A model generated the notes under the pieces. That model saw only the letters and a program-made list of their open reading frames with translations, searched no databases and was not told the origin of the DNA. From contig JAQGEQ010000037.1 in NCBI GenBank assembly GCA_034620365.1, forward strand, positions 186,001 to 250,000: DNA of 64,000 bases, read 5' to 3'. Below, piece by piece: positions 33,556 through 45,477 of this stretch. Position 1 is the stretch's first letter. Each line of letters begins with the position of its first letter. The position numbers were made by a program, and so were the translations under genes. Source of the DNA: Pegea sp. RAD2-039. Lineage: Eukaryota; Chordata; Thaliacea; Salpida; Salpidae.

Positions 33556-34300
33556 CTAAGAATCTTCTTTTTATTCAGATAAACAGTTTTTAAACTAAAA
33601 TGTCCAAAATTAAAACCACAGTCAATAACGTTATTAAAAATGTGACTTTGGCTAGAGTTCAAAAAAATGAATCATTTGAATGGTTAAATCAAATATTTAA
33701 AACTTAAATTAATTAAATGCTTTTTTATAATATTTCAAAACTATAAATTCAAATTCAATGGCCAGATAAAGGATAAAAAATAGTTTTAAATGAGAAAGTT
33801 TTTAATTAAAAGCTTATAAAAATAATCTGAATAAGTCCTTTCACTTAAAACTGCCAATAATAAAAAGTAAAAACAATCTTAGAATAGAAAATCGAAGAAA
33901 AAAAAGTTATTTAAACAAACTTAGATATTTAATAAACTAAAACTTCACAAGGCTGGCTGTAATTTTTTTAGGCTGGTTCTTAAAGCGGATATTAACTCAT
34001 TGTAGAGTGAGACTATCATTCAGTTACTACACTTACACTAAACTGCCTTCTTCTCGTCAAAACACTGAGCTAACGTTTTTCTTACACTTTTTGCTGACGC
34101 AGTACTTAGCTAGAAACTGCTACCTTAAGTTTAAGTGATGAAACCGGCAAAAAAAAAACAATAAAAAAATTGAAAAAAAAAGTTTGATTGGGCGAAACTG
34201 TTTTGAAACTGCTTTGTGTCAAATTAATTCAAATCAGTCAACAACTTTGCTTCCTGTTCATATGTTAGTTTGAACGTGATGACGTCATAAGACAACATAT
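33556..34300 (-). promoter_or_regulatory. Probable 5' untranslated exon and promoter region of P-Rex
   Basis: The first coding exon has an acceptor at 33557-33556. Upstream, a slightly G+C-richer stretch (34037 to about 34130) ends in a good donor (GTAAGT at 34036-34031), so it may be a non-coding first exon. A CRE palindrome lies at 34280. No TATA assignment is possible in such A+T-rich DNA. Confidence 0.35.
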
Positions 34301-35748
34301 TTAGTTATAACTTGTTGATAGTGATTTATTTTGATAGATTTAAAGATATTTTTTTAATTGGCTCTCAAATTTAATTTAAAAACTGCTGAAGCTGTGTAGC
34401 TTTTAAAAAAACTGGACTAATCTAATTTTTTTAATATAAATCTTTATAAACAAAAATAACTTAATTTTGGTAAACTATAACTAAGTCTGGTAAAAATCAA
34501 AGTCAACAAAACATTTAAAAAAAATAACTAAACTGAAGCAAAAATAAAAACAAGATAAATGAATTGTAATAGTAAATTACAACTAACTATTATCAAATAC
34601 TGTTTACAAGCAATTATAAAACCAGCAGAAACTTTATTAAACAAATCAGATAAAATCAATCTTTTCTTATAGGAGAAAAAAACTAAAATAAACTTCTGAA
34701 AAAAAAAACTTTGTTTAATTTCTGACTAATTTATTTGTAATAAATTTATTTATATATATCTCAAAATATAAACAAAAAAATTTTGATGAACTCAAATAAA
34801 AACAAACTGAATTAAAGTTTTTAAAATACTCAGAAATTAGAAAATTAAGATTAAAACTAAACTTTTTTAAGCAGTTTCCATCAATCTTTGAAAAGTTTTC
34901 ATTTAGTAAATCTGTTTTATTAATCTGATTTCCTTGTATTACTTTCATGAAACTTTTTTGAATATTAGTTATGACGAAAAGCTGATGACAGAAATAAAAC
35001 ATTCTTAGGAAATCTCTGTTTTTTTTCCTTTTATATTTTGATAAAATCTAGTTATTAAGTAAATTTGTAACAAAAAAATGACAGCAAAGTTTGAAACTAA
35101 ATTAGTTTGCCGAATCATCAAAAAAAGACTTTGAAATGATTATAAAATAAAAATAAAAAACACAACTCTGAACAAGCAACATAAGCTGTAAACTTCCAAC
35201 AAAAATTCTATCATTTGTAAGTTAAATTTCAAAATAAAAATACTTTTTAACTTGATATCAAAACTTTCTTTTGTATATCAACAAAATTATTCTGCTCAAA
35301 CAATACTGATAATTTGCTTAAATGTAAACTTTGATAAAACAGCAAGTTTTAAAGTAACTTTAACCGGTCAAGTATTTTTTCTTTTTAAAGAAACAAAAAA
35401 AAAAAAGACAGAAATAGTAACAACATTTTGTTATTAAAAACTTTATATGTTTACTATATGTAAGTTTACCAAACAAACAGGAGTTATTATGATACGAGTC
35501 CAAAATATTTGTTTTTCTTCTAAATAAACGTCTGCTTGATGAGATCAGATTATTAAAGATAAAAAAATCACTAAAAAGCATTTGCTAAAATGCAGTTGCA
35601 TAAGCTAAAATTTGTTTACAAACAAAAGCATCAAACCAAAAAATTTGAATTTAAAATATTCTAATGTTCTCAAAAACTCAATGAACCTCAATTAGCTACG
35701 TTCAAAGTTACTCGAAAGATGACTATCAAATGACACAAAAAACCGCTA

Positions 35749-35949
35749 TTAGCGACCGACTAGCCTTCGATAAATGCGAGCAGCTGTAAATAAAACATCG
35801 CGATGTGAAGAGGTAACCATGCGTGACATGATGACTCGGCCTTCATCTTCTTTACTAGAACAGCCGGTGGCAAAATGATTCTTATGACTTTTATAGTCGT
35901 TTGCATAAAAAAATAAAAAATAAATTCCTAGAGCTAGACTGCATCCAGT
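35749..35949 (-). other. Candidate orphan exon or small ORF
   Basis: The minus strand is open for 66 codons ending in TAA (35751-35749), with no Met near the start. The last 40 codons (from about 35870) have exon-like base composition and protein-like sequence, ending EGRVIMSRMVTSSHRDV and then AARIYRRLVGR. The upstream part is hydrophobic but encoded by T runs, so a splice acceptor at 35845 (TTCTAG) or 35885 is more likely. It could be the last exon of a gene lying at 36-43 kb, or a short ORF in a P-Rex leader. Family not recognised. The plus strand of the same island also has a short open frame, so this may be a regulatory island instead. Confidence 0.35.
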
Positions 35950-37006
35950 TTATTCGGTTGTATTTTTCTCTACTTGTTTAAAATCTATCAAATCAATCAA
36001 AGAAGCGAAGAAAAGAGTTGCCAGATACATTTTAATAATTCATTCAAACAGATGTTTAATAGGCTAATAGAAAATACAAAATTTCAAAACGATACTTTTG
36101 AAAATAGTACCAAGTTGTGTAAAAAATTGATATCAGTAAAGATATGTTCTATAATCTTACTACATAGATATTAACATGTAACAAAATGGCTTTTCTCCGA
36201 AAAATAACAACAAAAGATTAAAGTTAATAGAAGTAAGATTATTGAGCAAACATATGATATGCTGTAATCTTGTATAGAGTAAAATTATAAAAGATTAAGT
36301 TAAGATAAATGATTAATAACCCAACAAAAGGACAATAAAAGCAAAAGTAATTAAATATGAGACTTATATGCTACAGTAATAAACTGAAAATAAAACAATA
36401 GAACGATTAAAACTTTATACATTGCCAAAATTGAAAGTTTTGATATATATTAGTTTTTAGATTTTACATTTAGCTATTTTATTTTAAAGTTTTCTTGTTT
36501 TAAAAGTATAGTTTTTAATATTTCCTTATTTCATCTAATAACATACATATAAAACGTTATATTTTGAAATAACATATTCCGTTAAAATTAAATATATTGT
36601 TAATAGATTTTCAACTTATTTTAAAGACTTAGTAGTTTTATTATTAGTATTTACAGTTACAAGACGTTCACAAAAATATTTTACAAAGATAAACACCTGA
36701 TGTTTTGTATATCATTAAAAAGTTTAATGAAATTTGAACTACTCAAAAATGCTTGTTCTAAACATTTGAAATAAAACTTGAACTCAGTATGAAAGCTGAG
36801 AAGTAATCAATAATTTAAATATTATAAAAACTGAAGTTTATATACCAAAGAACAAAACCAATTACAACTAATTAACTAAAAAAAATTAAAATTAATTTTC
36901 AAACTAACTGACAAGAAATCCAAACTTTTCAAAACAAGTTGAAACTAAAAACGGAACTTAAATTAAAAAGTGAATAAAAATTGACTTTGCAAATTTTTAT
37001 CATTTC

Positions 37007-37120
37007 ATCATGACGTCAGGGTGACGTCATGATAAACGACTCAAGGGATTAGTACCGGAAGATTTAGACTAATCCCTGGAAGTGGAGACTTGAGGTCAAG
37101 CAGTTGCTTGATCTTTTTTT
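37007..37120. promoter_or_regulatory. Structured segment: three consecutive inverted repeats and a T run
   Basis: First, two CRE palindromes form arms ATCATGACGTCA (37007-37018) and TGACGTCATGAT (37022-37033) around GGG. Second, AGGGATTAGT (37044-37053) pairs perfectly with ACTAATCCCT (37068-37077). Third, TCAAGCA (37096-37102) pairs with TGCTTGA (37105-37111), followed two bases later by seven T (37114-37120). On the plus strand this resembles a small structured RNA ending at a Pol III-type T run. On the minus strand the same bases encode a 27-codon ORF (ATG 37124, TGA 37041) starting MEKKIKQLLDLKSPLPG. Either, or a composite regulatory element, is possible. Confidence 0.35.
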
Positions 37121-37318
37121 CCATTTGTAATTATAAATCTAAACTGATCGTAAATTATTTGGTAAAAAATTTACTGCAATTGGAGATTGGCAATTGTTGT
37201 GTGACGTCATCGGTAATGATGACGTCATTTAGATATTTAAATTCATTTGAGATGATAAACTGTTTGCAGTAATTTTAGTAGAATGAATAGTTTTAAAAAG
37301 ATGATGAAGATGTTTCGT

Positions 37319-37330
37319 CACTAGATGGCG
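37319..37330 (+). promoter_or_regulatory. CTCF-like binding site
   Basis: CACTAGATGGCG matches the CTCF core used across bilaterians. It sits about 100 bases from two CRE palindromes (37202, 37220) and 370 bases from a second CTCF-like site in the same orientation. Confidence 0.4.
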
Positions 37331-37692
37331 TGATTACAAAAGAGCAAATCAATAATAAACAGAATGTTCTACTAAATACAATTTTACAAAGTATATTAGT
37401 AAAGGATTTTGCGGTGGCTTTTAGTTCACTTAATCTATAATTCAGAACAAAGATCAGTAGAAGGTAAGAAGAGTTTAAAAGTTGATCTAGTAGAAATCAA
37501 TAATTTAAATACAAACTTGATTAAATAGAGAGTTTTCGGTTCCTTTCAACTTCTATTCGTATCGTGTAAATGTTTAAATAGATTTACTTTATTAATAGTT
37601 ACAAACGGGAAAAGTAATCGTTTTATTTAATCATGGTTCAACAAACTTCGAGTGAAAACTTTTTCTAGTCGCAGACAGCTAATGTAATCTGG

Positions 37693-37708
37693 CCACTAGG
37701 GGGCGGTA
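37693..37708 (+). promoter_or_regulatory. Strong CTCF-like binding site
   Basis: CCACTAGGGGGCGGTA matches the CTCF consensus, including the G run that is very unusual in this A+T-rich region. It stands between the P-Rex 5' region and the desert to the right, where a domain boundary could lie. Confidence 0.5.
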
Positions 37709-40700
37709 GAGAAAAAATTATGTAAAATAAATTCGATTCTTTCTGAAGCTGTTGATATTTTCAATCTATTACATTTGATTTTTGAGAAAAAAAAATATAT
37801 ATTTGTTTGATAACGGAAAATTAAAAATAAAACAAAAAATTTATGAAGAATAGTTTCATAAGCTTAGAAAAAATCAAAAAAATTTAAAGCAAAAAAGTTA
37901 AATATTTTAAAGCTTTCAAATAATTTTAAAAGTTTAAAACAATCATAGTTTAAAAACTCAAAAAATTCAAGAAACAACTAATTAATATATCAGGTTGTTT
38001 TATATACTTAGATGTAATTATTGTTTCATAATATCATTCTCATCTGTAGAGGTTTTTATTTAATATTTTTTAATAGTCGTAAACAAAAATACTCAATATT
38101 AAAATAGTATGAATAAAAAAAAAGTAAATTCTGTCCAAGTTTGAAAATTGAAATGATAAAATTATCTGAAATTTATCAAAATTTAAGAAGTATTTAGCGT
38201 TTGTATATAAAAACAAAGTTTTTGACATTTAATTATTCAATATAACATTCAAAATATAAATAGAATGATTTAAGACAAGCACATAATAAAGTCAGTAAAT
38301 AAACTATTTAGAAAGTTCAAAAACTTTACAATATTGAGAAAATGATTTCGAAGTAATAAAATTATAAACGACTTTTTATATAGCCATTAAAGAAATTAAA
38401 CAAATTTCGTAATTTCAAAACTTTTTAATGAACTATATTAATAAAACTACTTTATACAAAAAAGCATTAAAAATAAAAAAAAAGATTTTGTAATTGATTT
38501 AACGTTATATAACCCTATATAAGTAAAAATAAAAATATAATAATAATAATGTCTTATTATTATGGTTCAACTTTTATTTTTTACTTTAGTCAGAAGCTAA
38601 TTTTCACTTATAACATTTTTAAAACAAAGCTTATTTTTATTCTGTACATAAATAAAATAATCACTCTAAATTTTCTCATCTAATTATACAAGTAATTTTT
38701 CAAATGTTTTAAAAAAACAAAAAATATAAAAATAAGAAAGTCATTCTTCAAATAGTGTACTAAAATACTTTAGATATTTATAAAAGATTTGAAGTATTTA
38801 AGATAAAAGTTTCTCATAATAGTTTAAAACATAAGATAAAAATAAATAATAAAAACAAAATGCTCAAATAACCATTTCATCACTTTTATAACTATACAAT
38901 TGTCTGCGTTTGACTTTTAAAATTAATTCCATTTTACAGCATTCTAAATCTACTTGATACTAAAATAAATCATATAGAATTTTAAATTAAATTAATTTAA
39001 GTATTCAAATTTGATGCTAGTTTAGATAAGGCTAATTAGCATAAGCAATTATGGATTGCTTAGTATTTCAACGCATTACATAAACTCTTTTTCATTTCAA
39101 AATATTTTGAAATTTAAAAGAAATAAAACATTTTAAAACGTATTTTAGGTTGTTATAGAATGGTTTTTGAACATTGTATTTAATTATTTTTGTATTGGTA
39201 TCAAGCAAATATTTTAAACAGATCAAAACCATATTCTAATCCTTTTTCCAGCTCTTTATACTTATTTTGTCGCAATTTTCTGTTTCAACCTCTCTTTGAT
39301 TTACAATCATAAATATTATTCAGTTATAACTTTACAAAAGTTAAAAAATTTGTTACATAATATCTTTGAAATGTGAAAATTAAAAAATAAATTTATAGAA
39401 AAAATATTACTGAATGTAAAACTTTAAAAGCAAAAATATTTTAAGGAAATGATGGTATTAATGACTTGAAATTATAGGAAAATGTTTCAACTAAATTCAA
39501 AAACTTCAAACCCTTAGTTAGCCTTTAATGGTATAGAAAAAAAAGTATTCATAATTTTACAGCAATTAATGCTTTTAAGTCGATTTTTTTAAACTTTAAG
39601 CTAACAAATACTGGAAACACTAAGAATTTTACATAAAAACCAATAATCTTGTATGAACTGAGCTTTTGATAAAATAATTTTCTGTAAATAAACAAAGAAG
39701 CTTTTAGAAATTTAAACTTTTACTTTTTTATTGATATTATTATAAATTAAAGCTTGCTAAAGTAATTGAAACATTTAATTGACAAATAACAAAAGTTATA
39801 AAGTCATCTGTGAACCAAACTCAGTAAACAATTTCTTAAACTAAAATCAGTTAACTTAATAAGCTTTAAACAAAACAAAATACTTTTAAGTAGTAAAGAA
39901 AAAGTTTTTAATCGTTTTAAAACTTAATTAACCAAAATAAATGCTTTAATCAGTTTATTAATTCTATTAATCAAAGCATATAAATTACGAAATCTAAAAA
40001 CAACAAAGTTTTAAAACAAATCTTATCTTAACTCTTAGAATTGCTTGAAATAAACCAACGTTTTAATGACTTAATTAGCTGATTCTTTTATAAACTTTAC
40101 GAAATACCCTTTTTTAAGTGCATGCCATGAAAAATTAATGAAAAACATGGTTTTCTATCAGACGAGATGACAAAAATAATTTATAGCTTCTGACTAAAAT
40201 TAAGTTTTTTCTAATTATTAATAGTGACATGAACTTGAGAATAAAAAGAAGATGTAGCATCATATACGACTAATTTTATATTGCAGATAAAATTACTTTC
40301 AGTCTCATATAACAATAATAAAATCAAAAAAATACTATTGTATAAGCTTATATAATAATAGAATTGAAATAAGTAAATACTTCATTTTCCTTCATTTATT
40401 AATAATCAGATAAAAAAAATCAGTTCTAAGCTGTTTTGGGGACTTTCTACATAATATTTTCAACTATATAAGTAGGTTAAGTTATGTAATGAAACATACA
40501 AGTGAATAAAATAACAAGTTTTCACAATTTTCTTATAGCAGAGATTTTTTTCTAATAGCGAAAGTTTAAAGTTATTTAAATTATTAAAAAAAAAACATTC
40601 AAAATGTGAATAACTTTTGAAAAATACTTTTCATAATTTTTTACAATCAGTTCGTACAAGACTTAGCTTTGCTGTTAGGAAGATAAAACTAATGTCAGTT

Positions 40701-43700
40701 TAGTTTAATTTAGATAACCTAACATGTAAGTCAATAGCTTTTACATTTGAATCATTTTTTAGTGTGGAATCCAAACTTAGTTTTGAATCAAAACTTTGAA
40801 TCATCTATTTAAAGTTTAGAAATTAATTTCATTTAAAACTGTTCACCAATAAATAAAATACTCTAAATAATTTTAAAGTTAATTCATTTATAAAGTAATA
40901 TGATAATAAATTATAAATTTTATTATGAATAACCCTTTAAGTTAATAAAAAGTTATAATTTGTTAATATTTGAATACAAAGTTTTTAAGTTTTTAATCAA
41001 ATGATCAAAACAATTAAATATTAAAACTATTTATATATGACAAAAAATAATTGGTATATAATAAAAATAGTCACCAACCTCAGAAAGATTTACTTTGAAG
41101 TGAATTTTAAACAAACTTTTAAGTTTGCAACTTATTAAACTGAATTTATTTCTTTCAAACAACTTAATTACTTTTTAAACAGTAAATAGTTTGTTTACTT
41201 TCAAAACTTATTCAAATAATGCTAATTTAAAGTAAACACATTTAATAAAAACAGAAATAATTATTTTGTGAAGTTTTTATTCAAAGGAGCTAAACTAAAA
41301 TGTCTAAGACTTTTGCTGTGACCTTATTATTAAACTTACATGACTTAAAAAAAAATTTTCTGATTTTTATGAAGCTTCGTGAATTGTTATTTTCAAACGT
41401 CATCAATTAATTCAATATTCAAAAGTTTAAAAATTATAAGAAATAGTTTGATAGTATGCAAAAATATTAAAAAAAAGTTTTAAATTAAAAAGTGCTTATA
41501 ATTTTATTTAAAAATATTCTAATTTAAAACAAAAATTATTTTTAGTTTTTTCTAATAATCTTTTTTATAACTTAAAAAATTTCATAAAAAATTTTTTAAC
41601 GAATAATAATTGTGAATAATAATGATTTGATTAACAGAATCTAATTGTTAAGCCTTAAATAGATAATTTAAATCGTAATTTAGAAAATGAACTAAAAAAT
41701 TAAGATCGTTAGCCTCTACTGTATAATTATTTAAACTACATTTTGACTTTTAAATTTTCTAAACAATTTTAAACTTTGATTATTTTGTTTAAAACTGGCA
41801 GTTGTTTGCAAGCCTGACAACTAGCGGATACTTATTAAAAAAGTAATCTTTTATTTTTAAAGTTTATTACTTCCTGAAAAAAACAGCTTCGTTATTAAAT
41901 TTGAGTGCCGGTGACGTCATTTTTAAGTTTAATTTTTCAATGATTAAAGTTATTTTATTCTTGATAAGTTATTCTATATTGTTTATCTAAAATTTACCAA
42001 AAAATAAATAATAATATTTATAAAGGCTAGGTTTATTCAACTTAAATTTAGAAATTGATAATTTTCTAAAAAGATGTTTATATTACAGAAATAGAAATAA
42101 AAAGTTTTTAAATATTTAATAAAAAATCTTATAGGAAGTTTTAGAAATAAAATATGCTATTTTTTGGGGAAATTTGGTCATTTGAAAATGCTTTTATTAA
42201 AGTTTTAATGAAAGGTTAAAGTTAAAATTTTGAAATAATAATTTACTTTCACTAATACTTTAAACAATTTACAAACATTTTAAACAATTTTTTTGTTTAT
42301 TTATTAAAAGTAAAACGTTAACAAATATAAAAAAAAATTTAAGAAAATTACAAATTTTTGCAAAGATAATTTAAACTAAAGTAATCAGTTATTGTTTTCT
42401 CACCTGAAAAATAATATTGAAAAAAATTATTTCTCATTTGACTGAAAAAAGAAACTGTATTAAAAGCTATTAAAATACTTTCTAAACTTTCTATTCTATC
42501 TACGAAAGTGCTTTGCATCTGTTAAGAAAGACTAATAAGTATATAAAAAACTATTTATGTTTGGTAGGTTTTCTGTGCTATCTATAAGACCTATTGGTCC
42601 TATTTATTTAAGTTTATTATAAACATTTTTAAATTTACCAAAAAGGTTAATATTTATATATCTAAATAATTCTTAACAATGAAAATTCATTCTTGTCATC
42701 AAAACTAACTTTTAGTTTAAAAAAAATCAAAATATCATCTATAAAAGCCATAAATTTCTTTTAATATCATTTTTTTTAAAGTCATTATTAAGAAATACTA
42801 CAAATTAGTTCTACTTGAAAATCGTATTTATAAAAATAGTAAAACAGATTAAATAAAACTTTTGAGTTTGGTATAAATAATATCAATTCTATATCAATAC
42901 AATAGTTTATTTATCTTTTATTAACAGTATTAGATAGTGATAAAGAAATTAATAATATTTCTGATCCTTTAAAATCTGTTTACAGAATAAATGATAAATG
43001 AACTTACAATACATCATTTTGGAATTCGTCAAATTGTTTAAAATCTATGAACCACTCTTAAAGATTTACATCAATTTACAGAATTTCAAGAGAATTTTTC
43101 AGAGATTAAGTAATTTTTCTAAAGCATACTAAATAAATATATTTGAAAAAGAGTTTAAAAAAACCAATTTGACAAAATTTTAAGTTAGTAATTGTAACCT
43201 CAATTAGATTTAGTTTAAATTAAATAATTTGATTGATAGAAATTTAAGACTTCTATAATTTTTCAAAGAATTGCCATGAATGAGTTACCGACAAACTTAT
43301 TAAATATTTTTAATCTTAAGTATCTAATTACTTTTTATTTCTTATTTTTAATGACGCAATCCCAAGTAGCTTTTAATCATTAATCATATAAACCTTATTT
43401 GAGGTATTATAAAGTATTTATGAATGTTAATTATAATTTATAATTATTATAAAGTGTTTTAAAGAATTTGAATCATTAGAAATGAAACTGTTTTTAAAGA
43501 AATCTTTTCAACACTATCTAATAATTTTTATGGATTTAATTGTCAATAGCAGCTTTAGAACACTCTCACCTAGCAGAAGTTGATCACGTGATTGAAATGC
43601 AATCTTAAAGTGACACAAATTAAAATTAATTTTATTTGACGCATTCAGCCTGACCAATAAATACTAAAAGCGCATTTAAAAAGGAATCAATTGAAAAAAC

Positions 43701-44031
43701 GAATAATAGAGTCAACGTACGAGTTATTTTGGCATAGTATTAAAATGAAATGTGAAAAACTCTAAGTTTGAGCAGTTTCAAAAAACTATTTAGTGGTTAA
43801 GTCGTCTTTCAAAAATAGCTGAAGCAATCAAGACAAAACTGAAAAAGTAAAAAAGTAAAACAACGTTTTTTTTCCGAATTACATTAAAAGCAGAAAATAG
43901 TATGAAAGAAATGCTTTTTTTGAATTATTGCTTTCTTGAAAATGATATTGTATTTGGTGTAACAATACAACATTATGTTTTTAAAATTAAGTAAAAAACA
44001 ATAAAAGTAATAACATATTGAGAAGAATCAT
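37709..44031. other. A+T-rich gene desert
   Basis: About 6.3 kb with no open frame, splice-site pair, repeat family or RNA gene that I can support. One CRE palindrome at 41912 is the last in the window. Confidence 0.6.
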
Positions 44032-45477
44032 TCAACTTTGAAAGCTACAAACACCACAAAATATTTCACTTTTCTCCATGAAGATAACATTTGATCGAAA
44101 GAGAAAGTTTGCAGCTTTTTCAGGAATAAACTTGCAATCAATTCTATGATCACTAGGAAGTTTACGATGAACGCAAAGCTCTAAGGTGTTCACTAGCTTT
44201 TGTTGTGGAACAACATGCGATTTCAAAAATTTTTGAATAGAACCTGTAGGTACAAGTACCCCAGGAAATTTATCATCTTTCCAAGCTTCTATAAACTCTC
44301 TTTTAAGATATTCTGACTTTAAAAGCTCATGTAGAAATTGGCGATGTCTTACAAAGTTAGCACACAGATTTAATCGTTCTTTATAAACAGATACATCTGA
44401 CTTTGCTACTTCCAATGCTTCTGAAGCAGAAGAACAATTGTTTAGATTCTCCAATTGGTATTGGATCATATAAGCGGTCTTAGAAGTAAAATTATCTTCA
44501 ACCAATTCCAAGTTACATTCGCTTACTATGTCATCATCAATACTCAACCATTTTCCAGATTTTAAAACATCAACAAAGTAATGACCACAATAAGTTAGCT
44601 TCCCACTATGGTGGACAACACTAATCAATTTATACTTTAAATTTTCTTCTGTTGGACCAAAGACACTAACATCTAGCTCCTTTGGAAAAGAAACGTTCAT
44701 ATGATTCTTGTGTAAACCGTTTTGATCGTAAATAAAGCGACAAAAGACAAACGTTAAAGTAGTTGGAAGTCGACTGATAAGTTTACTTTGGGTAGCGTCT
44801 TGTTTAATATTACAAACCTTACAGAAGTACTTGTTACAATCTGTTAATGTCTCATCAGCAAGGGTCGACTTAAGAAGATGATTTAGATTAGTAGAGCTTT
44901 TGTCAACCAATGGGATATTATAAAAAAGAAAGTCTTCATTGCGTTCTTCAAAATATTGACATTGATGACAAGTACGGCGGGTTGAAATGCTTCCAGTCAA
45001 GTTTTTATTAATAAACTCTGACATAAATGAGTGACTTCGAAGCTCGTTTAAAATAGTCTCTAGAAACTCACTCGAGTCTTGCATCTGAGTTGTATCTATT
45101 TCAAGATACTTAATCACCTCTACCGGGTACACTGCTTTTGAATCAGCGTTTTCAAGTTTTTTAAAAATCATTTGAATTATATGTACAAAAGAAATTCTTT
45201 TGAACTTAGCATCAACTTCAACACGATTTATTGCATTTCTTAAATGTTCGTTATGATACAGCAATTGAAGAACAACATTAACATAACAAGTATTTGTCAA
45301 GTTGTATAAACCAACAGTTTTAAATTTCTTCTCTTCCATAATCAGATTATACTCTTTCCTATTGAGGTAATCTAACTTTTGCAAGTACTGCATGATTCTA
45401 CGAGAAAAACCGACTTCAGACTCTAAGCCGGTAAGTCTGAAAACACTCAAGTCATCCACACTTGAATCAGTATCCAT
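44032..45477 (-). CDS. USP48-like ubiquitin carboxyl-terminal hydrolase, intronless
   Basis: A single 481-codon frame. It has the peptidase C19 landmarks: Cys box GLYNLTNTCYVNVVLQLL with catalytic Cys64, the QMQDSSEF stretch at 131-138, zinc-ribbon pairs CHQC (170-173) and CKVC (219-222), His box YCGHYFVDV with His299, and WLSIDDD at 310-316 supplying the Asp. All catalytic residues are present, so it should cleave ubiquitin. After the protease core, residues 350-481 resemble the DUSP-containing region that follows the core in USP48 (basic HRKLPSDH, then IPEKAANFLF). USP48 itself is about twice as long and many-exoned in animals. The absence of introns in an intron-rich genome suggests a retrotransposed, shortened copy kept under selection. 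No poly-A remnant or flanking duplication is visible, so it is old. Confidence 0.9.
   Translation of the reverse strand: MDTDSSVDDLSVFRLTGLESEVGFSRRIMQYLQKLDYLNRKEYNLIMEEKKFKTVGLYNLTNTCYVNVVLQLLYHNEHLRNAINRVEVDAKFKRISFVHIIQMIFKKLENADSKAVYPVEVIKYLEIDTTQMQDSSEFLETILNELRSHSFMSEFINKNLTGSISTRRTCHQCQYFEERNEDFLFYNIPLVDKSSTNLNHLLKSTLADETLTDCNKYFCKVCNIKQDATQSKLISRLPTTLTFVFCRFIYDQNGLHKNHMNVSFPKELDVSVFGPTEENLKYKLISVVHHSGKLTYCGHYFVDVLKSGKWLSIDDDIVSECNLELVEDNFTSKTAYMIQYQLENLNNCSSASEALEVAKSDVSVYKERLNLCANFVRHRQFLHELLKSEYLKREFIEAWKDDKFPGVLVPTGSIQKFLKSHVVPQQKLVNTLELCVHRKLPSDHRIDCKFIPEKAANFLFRSNVIFMEKSEIFCGVCSFQS

Noticed and set aside
34715..35002. 95-codon minus-strand frame
   Set aside because: Low-complexity Phe/Asn/Lys/Ile composition dictated by A+T-rich DNA, no splice support, no domain.
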